Assembly: GCA_947625995.1 (NCBI GenBank)
Contig: CANQQN010000039.1
Span: 1 to 12,169, forward strand
From: an uncultured Lachnospiraceae bacterium
Lineage (GTDB): Bacteria; Bacillota; Clostridia; Lachnospirales; Lachnospiraceae
DNA length: 12,169 nucleotides
Reading direction: 5' to 3'
Position 1 is the first letter of the stretch. Each line of letters begins with the position of its first letter. Positions 1 to 6,218 of the stretch are shown here, in pieces. The notes under the pieces were generated by a model that ran no database searches, was not told where the DNA came from, and was given only the letters and a program-made list of their open reading frames with translations. The translations under genes were made by a program, and so were the position numbers.

Positions 1-2570
1 GCTTTATGAATATTTTGGTTACGGGCGGCGCCGCCTCCACCGATGCAGGAAGCAATGCCCTTGATCAGATTTCCCGCGTGGGCGCCTGCTTTTATGGCGC
101 CGTCTGTAGCCATAGCCATCAGATTCACCCGGCCGTTGTAATCGGACGCCAGAACGACGACGCCCTCTCCCAGCTTTGTCTTCATCTGGTCGCCAAGATC
201 CCGCAGCCCGTTCATATCCACGCCGGAAACCTTTGTGGCAAGAAGCTTACAGCCCTTGACCTCCGTGATCTGGTCGGTCACGTCTCCCATTGCTTCCTTC
301 GCGGCCTTGCTCTTTAAGGATTCGTTTTCGCTCTGCAGCGCCTTGATCTCCGCAGCCATAGCCCCGATCTTCGCGGTAAGCTCTGCAGGCGTAGTCTTTG
401 CGGCTTTCGCGGCCTGCAAAAGACTGCTTTCCATTTCTGCGAAATAAGACATGACTCCTGCGGCGGTCACAGCCTCAATACGGCGTACACCGGCAGCGAT
501 GCCGGATTCAGAAAGAATCTTAAATACAGAAATATTGCTGGTATTGGATACGTGGGTACCGCCGCAAAGTTCGATGGAATAATCTCCCATATTGACAACG
601 CGGACGGTATCGCCGTATTTTTCACCAAACAGCGCCATAGCGCCGGTTTTTTTGGCGTCCTCGATGTTCATCAGATCCGTGTGTACCGGATACGCCTGTT
701 GAATACTTTCGTTTACAAGCTGTTCCACACGCGCCAGTTCTTCCTTTGACATGGAGGAAAAGTGGGTAAAGTCAAAGCGCAGCCGTTCCGCGTTTACCAT
801 GGAACCTGCCTGCTCCACATGGGTGCCCAGCACGGTGCGGAGAGCCTTGTGCAGCAGATGGGTGGCGCTGTGGTTTCTTGCGGTGGCCTGCCGTTTCTTT
901 TCGTCCACGGAAAGCCGTACCTGATCTCCGACAGCGAACATTCCCTTTGTCACCTTGCCTACATGTCCGATCTTTCCTCTGGAAAGCTTGACGGTGTCAT
1001 AAACGGTAAATTCTGCGCCTTCCCCGGTGATCAGACCGGTATCTGCCTCCTGACCGCCGCTGGTAGCGTAAAAAGGTGTCTCATCTACGATCACGGTGCC
1101 GGTGTCCCCCTCGGCAAGAGCCTGTACAAGCTCCGTCTCCGTTGTGAGCGCTGTGATCTTTGAAGAACCGCACAGCGTATCATATCCCGTAAAGACAGAG
1201 GTAACAGAAGGATCGATGGATTCATATACCGTCACGTCAGCGCCCATGTAATTGGTCACCTTCCGGGCGTTCCTTGCCTTCGTCCTCTGCTCGTCCATAC
1301 AGCGGGCGAAACCTTCCTCGTCTACTGTAAATCCGGATTCCTCCAAGATCTCTCTGGTGAGATCAACGGGAAACCCGAAGGTATCGTATAATTTAAATGT
1401 ATTTTCTCCGGAAAGCTCCGTTGCTCCCGCGGCCTTCATATCCGCCTGCATTTCAGAGAGGATCGCAAGTCCCTGATCGATGGTCTTGGCAAATTTATTC
1501 TCTTCCTCTGTCAGCACCTTGAAGATCATGGTCTGCTTTTCTTCCAGTTCGGGATAACCGGATTTCGAGCCTTCGATCACCGTGCCGCTGAGTTTTGCAA
1601 GGAACTGCCCTTCAATCCCCAGAAGACGGCCGTGTCTTGCCGCCCGGCGGATCAGCCGGCGCAGCACATAGCCTCTGCCCTCATTGGAAGGCATGATGCC
1701 GTCGGAGATCATAAATGTTGCGGAACGGATATGATCCGTGATCAGACGGATAGAGATATCCTTGACGGCATCGGTCTCATAATCTGTATGCGCCAATTGG
1801 CAAACATGATCCCGCAGGGCCTTCACCGTATCAACGTCAAAAATAGAATCCACGCCCTGCACAACCGCGGCAAGACGCTCAAGTCCCATGCCCGTGTCAA
1901 TGTTCTTATGTTCCAGTTCCTGATAATTGCCTTTGCCGTCGCCGTCAAACTGGGTGAAAACGTTGTTCCAGATCTCCATGTAACGGTCGCAGTCGCAGCC
2001 CACCGTACAGTCCGGTTTCCCGCAGCCGTACTCCTCGCCTCTGTCGTAATAGATCTCCGAACAGGGGCCGCAGGGGCCCGCGCCGTGCTCCCAGAAATTA
2101 TCTTCCTTGCCGAATTTATAGATCCGCTCTTTCGGGATCCCCATCTGTTTGTTCCAGATCTCGTATGCCTCCTCATCTTCCAGATAAACCGACGGATACA
2201 GCCGGTCTTCCGGAAGTCCCACAACCTCGGTCAGAAATTCCCAAGACCACTGGATGGCTTCCTTTTTGAAATAATCTCCAAAAGAGAAATTGCCCAGCAT
2301 CTCAAAAAATGTGCCGTGGCGGGCCGTCTTTCCCACATTCTCAATATCCCCTGTACGGATACATTTCTGACAGGTGGTGACGCGCTTCCTCGGCGGTGTT
2401 TCCTGTCCGGTAAAATAAGGCTTTAAGGGCGCCATGCCGCTGTTGATCAAAAGCAGGCTGTTATCATTGTGAGGTACAAGGGAAAAGCTTTTCATGGCCA
2501 AGTGTCCCTTGCTCTCAAAAAAATCCAAAAACATTTTACGAAGTTCATTTACTCCATACTTCTTATTCAC
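1..2570 (-). CDS. alaS: Alanyl-tRNA synthetase, 3' end cut by window edge
   Basis: Charges tRNA-Ala with alanine in the cytoplasm and edits mischarged Ser/Gly. My translation is open for 856 codons and leaves the window at base 1. The family is usually near 870-880 residues, so only about 20 are missing. The N-terminal class II domain (about 1-440) contains a Cys-rich stretch with GPCGPC, CGKPDC and GCDC, then a WNNVF motif. The editing domain carries its zinc ligands in HSATH (H567, H571) and CGGTH (C669, H673), almost at E. coli numbering. The C-Ala domain ends in a GGGG motif. I chose GTG at 2570: it gives the expected N-terminus (MNKKYGVNELRKMFLDFF) and has GGGAGG seven bases upstream, whereas the first ATG would delete conserved residues. 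The start overlaps the end of the small upstream gene by 8 bases, suggesting translational coupling. Identity is very secure. Confidence 0.97.
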   Translation of the reverse strand, partial: MNKKYGVNELRKMFLDFFESKGHLAMKSFSLVPHNDNSLLLINSGMAPLKPYFTGQETPPRKRVTTCQKCIRTGDIENVGKTARHGTFFEMLGNFSFGDYFKKEAIQWSWEFLTEVVGLPEDRLYPSVYLEDEEAYEIWNKQMGIPKERIYKFGKEDNFWEHGAGPCGPCSEIYYDRGEEYGCGKPDCTVGCDCDRYMEIWNNVFTQFDGDGKGNYQELEHKNIDTGMGLERLAAVVQGVDSIFDVDTVKALRDHVCQLAHTDYETDAVKDISIRLITDHIRSATFMISDGIMPSNEGRGYVLRRLIRRAARHGRLLGIEGQFLAKLSGTVIEGSKSGYPELEEKQTMIFKVLTEEENKFAKTIDQGLAILSEMQADMKAAGATELSGENTFKLYDTFGFPVDLTREILEESGFTVDEEGFARCMDEQRTKARNARKVTNYMGADVTVYESIDPSVTSVFTGYDTLCGSSKITALTTETELVQALAEGDTGTVIVDETPFYATSGGQEADTGLITGEGAEFTVYDTVKLSRGKIGHVGKVTKGMFAVGDQVRLSVDEKKRQATARNHSATHLLHKALRTVLGTHVEQAGSMVNAERLRFDFTHFSSMSKEELARVEQLVNESIQQAYPVHTDLMNIEDAKKTGAMALFGEKYGDTVRVVNMGDYSIELCGGTHVSNTSNISVFKILSESGIAAGVRRIEAVTAAGVMSYFAEMESSLLQAAKAAKTTPAELTAKIGAMAAEIKALQSENESLKSKAAKEAMGDVTDQITEVKGCKLLATKVSGVDMNGLRDLGDQMKTKLGEGVVVLASDYNGRVNLMAMATDGAIKAGAHAGNLIKGIASCIGGGGAARNQNIHK

Positions 2571-2706
2571 TGTCTTTCCTCCCGACTGTATCCTTTGTAT
2601 CTTTTCTTTTGCGCAGGTATTTCCCTAAAAAAACGCCTGCTACCGCAACTGCCGCAAGTACGATCGCTCCCAGCAGATAGGTTAAGAAAGAACTTAAAAA
2701 TGCCAT
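2563..2706 (-). CDS. Small single-pass membrane protein, 47 aa, coupled to alaS
   Basis: I do not recognise this family. ATG at 2706 to TAA at 2563-2565 encodes 47 residues. Residues about 3-28 form one hydrophobic helix rich in Ala, Val and Leu (core LLGAIVLAAVAVAGVFLG). A basic stretch (KYLRKRK, 29-35) and a charged tail follow, so the positive-inside rule predicts N-outside, C-inside with no cleaved signal. A GGAAAGAGGAG purine tract lies just before the ATG. The reading frame ends 8 bases into alaS, and the alaS ribosome binding site lies inside it. The gene is the first product of the predicted alaS promoter. The sensible start, the membrane topology and the coupling to alaS support real coding, but the function is unknown. 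A leader peptide that mainly tunes alaS translation is an alternative. Confidence 0.72.
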   Translation of the reverse strand: MAFLSSFLTYLLGAIVLAAVAVAGVFLGKYLRKRKDTKDTVGRKDSE

Positions 2707-2795
2707 ACTCCTCTTTCCTTCCGTGTCCGTAGGGCAAACGGCTTATCGAGGGCCGTCAGCCATAGAAATAAACGCAAATTTTACACACTGTTAAA

Positions 2796-2824
2796 ATGAT
2801 AGCACAGGGTCTGTCCAATTTCAA
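2796..2824 (-). promoter_or_regulatory. Sigma-A-type promoter for the small ORF and alaS
   Basis: On the minus strand, TTGAAA (2819-2824) is followed by a 17-base spacer and TATCAT (2796-2801). A TG sits one base upstream of the -10 box, giving an extended -10. Transcription should start near 2789 and leave a leader of about 83 bases before the small ORF. The -35 box lies directly after the RNase HI terminator, as expected for a new transcription unit. Confidence 0.7.
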
Positions 2825-2826
2825 GT

Positions 2827-2851
2827 AAAAACTGCGGCAGCTTCTTTGCCG
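2827..2851 (-). terminator. Short intrinsic terminator after rnhA
   Basis: Beginning 11 bases after the rnhA stop codon, minus-strand RNA can form a 5-bp stem (CGGCA at 2847-2851 with TGCCG at 2835-2839) around a 7-base loop. A TTTTT run follows at 2827-2831 after three unpaired bases. The stem is short, so strength is uncertain. Its place between rnhA and the alaS promoter supports the call. Confidence 0.5.
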
Positions 2852-2862
2852 AAAAAAGCGGA

Positions 2863-3348
2863 TCAGACTGCAGAAAGATCAAGCCCTTCGTCTCTCAGCA
2901 GGTCTTTTCCGTCGGCGGCGGTGGTCGCCAGCTTGTCGCACCGTTCGTTATAAGCGTGGCCCGCATGGCCCTTTACCCAGATAAACGTAACCTTATGCCC
3001 CTTCATAGCTTCAAGCAGACGTTTCCAAAGATCCACATTTTTCACCGGACCGCTGCTGCCTTTCCAGTTTTTCTTCAGCCAGCTGTTCATCCAGCCTTTG
3101 TTAAACGCGTCCGTCAAATATTTGGAATCACTGTACAGATCTACCTGACAGGGCTTTGTCAGCGCCTCCAGCCCTACGATGGCCGCCATCAGTTCCATCC
3201 GGTTATTGGTAGTCCGAACATAACCGGCGGAATACTCTCTCGTATGTAAAACGCCTTTTGTATCCAGATAAGTAAGAACGGCGCCGTATCCGCCGGGTCC
3301 ATCCGGATTCCCTCTGGCGGCGCCGTCCGTATATAAATCTACATGCAT
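2863..3348 (-). CDS. rnhA: Ribonuclease HI
   Basis: Cleaves the RNA strand of RNA-DNA hybrids, for example at R-loops, primers and misinserted ribonucleotides. At 161 residues it is close to the 155 of the E. coli enzyme. The four metal-binding carboxylates are visible: D8 in YTDG, E52 in NRMEL, D74 in YSDSKY and D138 in NERCDKLA. The assisting histidine is H128 in VKGHAGH. The basic Trp-rich segment (about 86-97, GWMNSWLKKNWK) matches the substrate-binding handle of bacterial RNase HI. GAGAGG six bases before the ATG fixes the start. It lies 14 bases after the membrane protein gene and is the last gene of the punA operon, with a terminator behind it. Nothing in the neighbours suggests a special role. 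Confidence 0.97.
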   Translation of the reverse strand: MHVDLYTDGAARGNPDGPGGYGAVLTYLDTKGVLHTREYSAGYVRTTNNRMELMAAIVGLEALTKPCQVDLYSDSKYLTDAFNKGWMNSWLKKNWKGSSGPVKNVDLWKRLLEAMKGHKVTFIWVKGHAGHAYNERCDKLATTAADGKDLLRDEGLDLSAV

Positions 3349-3362
3349 GGATATCCTCTCTT

Positions 3363-3824
3363 CTAAATCTTTTTTAAAACCGGAAGCGACTGCAGGTATT
3401 CCGGTCTCTCCTCCTCAAACACAAGCCAGCGGATCAGATCGTCCAGCAGGATCGCACCGAGGCAGAGCACTGCAAACACCATGGCCAGCGGCAGACAGAT
3501 CTGCCCCATGAGATTGAAAGGCATCTGGCTGTAATCCCACACATTCCAGCCTTTCCACAGATTGACCATGCAGCCGGTAACAAACTCTCCGCAGACTACG
3601 AAGATATCGCAGCGGATCACCTGCTTCCAGAGAGGCGCCTGCCATATCCTGCGCTCGTTCTGAATGGAGCAGAACAGAAAACAGAGACCGCCCAGCACAT
3701 ACATGGACCAATGAGACCAGCCCCGGTGCAGTACCTCTATATAATAGTACAGGCTGCCGCCAAGATGATATAATAACAAATATTTAAAGATCTGTTTTGA
3801 TATCCGGAACATTAACTTTTTCAT
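3363..3824 (-). CDS. Four-helix membrane protein, putative ABC-transporter type IV family
   Basis: A 153-residue integral membrane protein with four likely helices: about 12-30, 40-56, 70-92 and 107-128. The segments HWSMYVLGG, EFVTGCMVNLW, GWNVWDYS and PFNLMGQICLP are those I associate with the family named putative ABC-transporter type IV (Pfam PF06541, CmpB-like). That assignment is from memory. The family has no established function, and no ATP-binding subunit or other transporter part lies nearby, so transport should not be assumed. The N-terminus is basic (MKKLMFRISK). The ATG at 3824 has no visible Shine-Dalgarno sequence in the 29-base gap after the deaminase gene, and an in-frame TGA lies a few codons upstream. 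Translation may be weak or depend on reinitiation. It lies between the deaminase and RNase HI genes in a tight operon. Confidence 0.78.
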   Translation of the reverse strand: MKKLMFRISKQIFKYLLLYHLGGSLYYYIEVLHRGWSHWSMYVLGGLCFLFCSIQNERRIWQAPLWKQVIRCDIFVVCGEFVTGCMVNLWKGWNVWDYSQMPFNLMGQICLPLAMVFAVLCLGAILLDDLIRWLVFEEERPEYLQSLPVLKKI

Positions 3825-3853
3825 AGGAAATAGTATGTTCAGATTTCAGACGC

Positions 3854-5167
3854 TTATTCACAGATCCTGCGGGCGTGGCGGGCACTTTCCCTGTAAATGA
3901 TCTCCGGATCCTCTCCCACGTAAAATTTTCCGTCCTCATAAAGGATCCTGCCGTCGATCATGGTCAGCGCAACGTTGTCTTTGCTGCCGCTGTATACCAG
4001 ATTCTTTATGATATTGTGTTCCGGCTGCATATTGGGGCGGTGCAGGTCGATCATGACCAGATCCGCGCATTTACCCACGGAAAGGCTGTCACAATTTTTC
4101 AGGCACATTGCTCTTGCGCCGCCCACTGTGGCCATCCAAAGCACCTTCCCGGCAGGCATGGAAGCAGAATCTTTATTTTTCAGCTTCTGCAGCCCTGTTG
4201 CCAAAAACATTTCCCGCCACATATCCAGACAGTTGTTGCTGGCGGGTCCGTCAGTGCCAATGGCAAGATTGACGTCCATATCCGCCATCTTGGCCAAAGG
4301 AGCGATGCCGCTGGCAAGCTTGGTATTGGAGCCGGGGTTTGTGATCACCCACATGTCATGTTTTTTGAAAATATCAAGATCCCCATCGGACACATGCACA
4401 CAGTGAAATCCGCCGCCGCCGTAGGCAAACATGCCAAGGCTGTCCAAAAAGACGGTGGGAGTCACACCATAGCGCTCTACACAGCCTGCCACTTCGTCCG
4501 CCGTCTCGGAATTGTGGGCGTAGACCGGCGCCTTTAATTTTTGCGCAAGCTTTGCGATCTCTTTCAACAGCGATTTTGCCGTAGTGTATTCTCCGTGAAA
4601 ACCCAACTGATAGGATATAAGCGCGTCCACGCCGTTGAACTTCAGATACTCTTCCTCCAAAGACGCCGCATCTCCGCCAAAATCATTGATCCTGCCGCAG
4701 AGAACAGAGCGAAAACCGGTTTCCAGAGATGCTTTTACAAAGGCTTCCGGCTGCATATACATATCGAAGCAAGCGGTAATGCCGCTGGTCAGGTATTCCA
4801 GAAATCCAAGCTTGGAAAACCAGTACACATCTTCCGCCGTCAGCTTTGCCTCCCTTGGAAATACCTGCTTGTGAAGCCAGTCCATCAGCGGCAGATCATC
4901 CGCATAGGAGCGTAAAAAAGTCATTGCGGTGTGGGTGTGGGCGTTTTTAAAGCCGGGCATCAAAAGATTGCCCTTCGCATCGATCTGCCTGTCCCATTCT
5001 GCCCCGCCGGATCTCTCCAAAAGCCGGGCCTTCGGATTTCCTTCCGGATTCACGCCGGGCCCCACATATGTGATCAGACCATCCTCGGTCCAAAGCTCTC
5101 CCTGAATGATTTCCTGAGAGGAATCTTCCATTGTTAATATTTTTGCGTTATAAAACCGTATCTTCAT
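3854..5167 (-). CDS. mtaD: Amidohydrolase, S-adenosylhomocysteine / 5'-methylthioadenosine deaminase type
   Basis: A 437-residue member of the metal-dependent amidohydrolase superfamily, closest to the MtaD/SAH deaminase group (EC 3.5.4.28 and 3.5.4.31), which turns the adenine of SAH or MTA into hypoxanthine. The N- and C-terminal ends form the small beta-sandwich and the middle the TIM barrel. Metal ligands are H77 and H79 in NAHTHT, a histidine near H218 in YAHNSE and D306 in GTDGPASNN. The motifs HCVH (255-258) and NPGSN (277-281) also fit. The start has AGGAGG six bases before the ATG. It begins 27 bases after the purine nucleoside phosphorylase gene, which could use its inosine-type products. 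5'-deoxyadenosine, adenosine or a guanine/cytosine-type substrate cannot be excluded from sequence alone. The superfamily is certain and the substrate is inferred. Confidence 0.87.
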   Translation of the reverse strand: MKIRFYNAKILTMEDSSQEIIQGELWTEDGLITYVGPGVNPEGNPKARLLERSGGAEWDRQIDAKGNLLMPGFKNAHTHTAMTFLRSYADDLPLMDWLHKQVFPREAKLTAEDVYWFSKLGFLEYLTSGITACFDMYMQPEAFVKASLETGFRSVLCGRINDFGGDAASLEEEYLKFNGVDALISYQLGFHGEYTTAKSLLKEIAKLAQKLKAPVYAHNSETADEVAGCVERYGVTPTVFLDSLGMFAYGGGGFHCVHVSDGDLDIFKKHDMWVITNPGSNTKLASGIAPLAKMADMDVNLAIGTDGPASNNCLDMWREMFLATGLQKLKNKDSASMPAGKVLWMATVGGARAMCLKNCDSLSVGKCADLVMIDLHRPNMQPEHNIIKNLVYSGSKDNVALTMIDGRILYEDGKFYVGEDPEIIYRESARHARRICE

Positions 5168-5194
5168 CGGCAGCCTCCTGCAATATCATATCCT

Positions 5195-6022
5195 TTATCT
5201 GCCCATTGCCTGAATGGACGCGTATACCAGACGCTGAAACATCGGCGCAACCCTGTCGGCGGTTTCTTTCACCTCAGAGTGGGAAAGCGGATTCTGGGAA
5301 ATACCGGCCGCCAGATTTGTGATGCAGGAGATCCCGCACACCTGCATGCCCATATGATTTCCGGCAATGGCTTCACAGACGGTACTCATGCCTACCGCGT
5401 CAGCCCCCAGCGCCTTCAACATCCGGATTTCCGCCGGCGTCTCATAGCTGGGCCCTGTAAGCTGTACGTAAATCCCTTCCTCGAGGGAAATCCCAAGTCT
5501 GCCGGCTTCCGCGCGGATGCACCTGTTGAGAGAAGGCGCATACACTTTTGACATATCCGGAAACCGCGGGCCAAGCTCATCAATATTCTGCCCGATCAGA
5601 GGGTTGGGCGCAAAGCAGGAAATGTGGTCTGTGATCAACATAAAATCTCCCGCCTGAAAACGGCCGTTGATGCCGCCGGAGGCGTTGGTCAGAAACAATT
5701 TTTTCGCGCCCATCTGCCACATCAGCCGGATCGGAAGCACCACGTCTGTAATGGAATACCCTTCATAGTAATGCACACGTCCCTGCATGATAACTACGGG
5801 TACGTCTCCCACATGTGCGAAGACAAAGCGTCCCTTGTGCCCGTAAACAGTGGACACCGGAAATCCTTTGATCTCATTGTATTCGATCACGGCGTCCTGT
5901 ACCAGACCGTCCGCGAAGGCTCCGAGGCCTGAGCCCAACACAAGCGCCACCTCCGGTTTATAAGGAATCCTTTCCCGAATGCTCTGATAACACATTTCCA
6001 ATTTCTGATATACCGGATTCAT
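5195..6022 (-). CDS. punA: Purine nucleoside phosphorylase (trimeric, 6-oxopurine type)
   Basis: Splits inosine, guanosine and their deoxy forms with phosphate into the base and (deoxy)ribose-1-phosphate for purine salvage. From the chosen start the protein has 275 residues, normal for the family. Phosphate-site residues are S31 in GSGLG, H62 in YGHKGR and R82/H84 in GRVHYYEGY. The base and sugar sites are shown by NASGG (113-117), E194 in GPSYETPAE, M212 and N236 in ITN. E194 and N236 correspond to the human E201/N243 pair that selects 6-oxopurines. I place the start at 6022 because AGGAGG lies six bases before that ATG. An upstream in-frame ATG at 6052 would add ten polar residues and has no such site. 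It is the first gene of an operon with mtaD, a membrane protein and rnhA. Confidence 0.95.
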   Translation of the reverse strand: MNPVYQKLEMCYQSIRERIPYKPEVALVLGSGLGAFADGLVQDAVIEYNEIKGFPVSTVYGHKGRFVFAHVGDVPVVIMQGRVHYYEGYSITDVVLPIRLMWQMGAKKLFLTNASGGINGRFQAGDFMLITDHISCFAPNPLIGQNIDELGPRFPDMSKVYAPSLNRCIRAEAGRLGISLEEGIYVQLTGPSYETPAEIRMLKALGADAVGMSTVCEAIAGNHMGMQVCGISCITNLAAGISQNPLSHSEVKETADRVAPMFQRLVYASIQAMGR

Positions 6023-6057
6023 ACTGCGCCTCCTATCACTGTATTTGATCATGAACA

Positions 6058-6095
6058 GGAAAAAACCACTTGCTTACACATCAAATGGTTTTTCC
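6058..6095 (-). terminator. Strong hairpin just inside the punA leader
   Basis: An inverted repeat pairs 6058-6072 with 6082-6095: GGAAAAA, CCA and TTTG on one arm and CAAG, TGG and TTTTTT on the other, with one G-T wobble, a one-base bulge and a 9-base loop. T-rich tracts follow in both directions, so it looks like an intrinsic terminator read either way. It could end spoIVA transcription. However, it begins only a few bases after the predicted punA start point, so it may instead be a leader hairpin that protects or attenuates punA mRNA. Confidence 0.55.
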
Positions 6096-6104
6096 TTTTT
6101 CTTG

Positions 6105-6133
6105 ATTATATGCGATTTTCAGGGAAAAGTCCA
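6105..6133 (-). promoter_or_regulatory. Sigma-A-type promoter for the punA operon
   Basis: On the minus strand, TGGACT (6128-6133, four of six consensus bases) is followed by a 17-base spacer and a perfect TATAAT (6105-6110). The predicted start is near 6098, giving a leader of about 75 bases that begins with the hairpin at 6058-6095. The 194 bases between punA and spoIVA otherwise hold no gene that I can see. Confidence 0.68.
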
Positions 6134-6186
6134 GCAGTTTTCTCCCACAGGCCGGAAGTTCTTCCAATCAAAGCAAAAGATCTCTC

Positions 6187-6218
6187 AAAAAGCCGTATTT
6201 TCTTTTGGATCAAGGCTT
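6187..6218 (-). terminator. Weak possible terminator at the end of spoIVA
   Basis: AAGCC overlapping the spoIVA stop codon (6214-6218) can pair with GGCTT (6190-6194) across a 19-base loop, and TTT completes a short T-run to 6187. The stem is only 5 bp and the loop is large. The stronger hairpin at 6058-6095 is the better candidate for ending spoIVA transcription. Confidence 0.25.

Noticed and set aside
1632..2426. 264-codon open frame on the plus strand
   Set aside because: It is antisense to alaS, which is continuous through this region.
2742..2762. Six-codon leader peptide (MADGPR) upstream of the small ORF
   Set aside because: It has no ribosome binding site and only one Ala codon, so there is no basis for calling an attenuating leader peptide.
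2707..2862. Possible tRNA, T-box or other structured RNA before alaS
   Set aside because: I see no cloverleaf, no T-box landmark and no long pairing, only short hairpins.
6023..6052. Longer punA start ten codons upstream
   Set aside because: The AGGAGG site is correctly placed for the ATG at 6022, and the added residues are not typical of the family.
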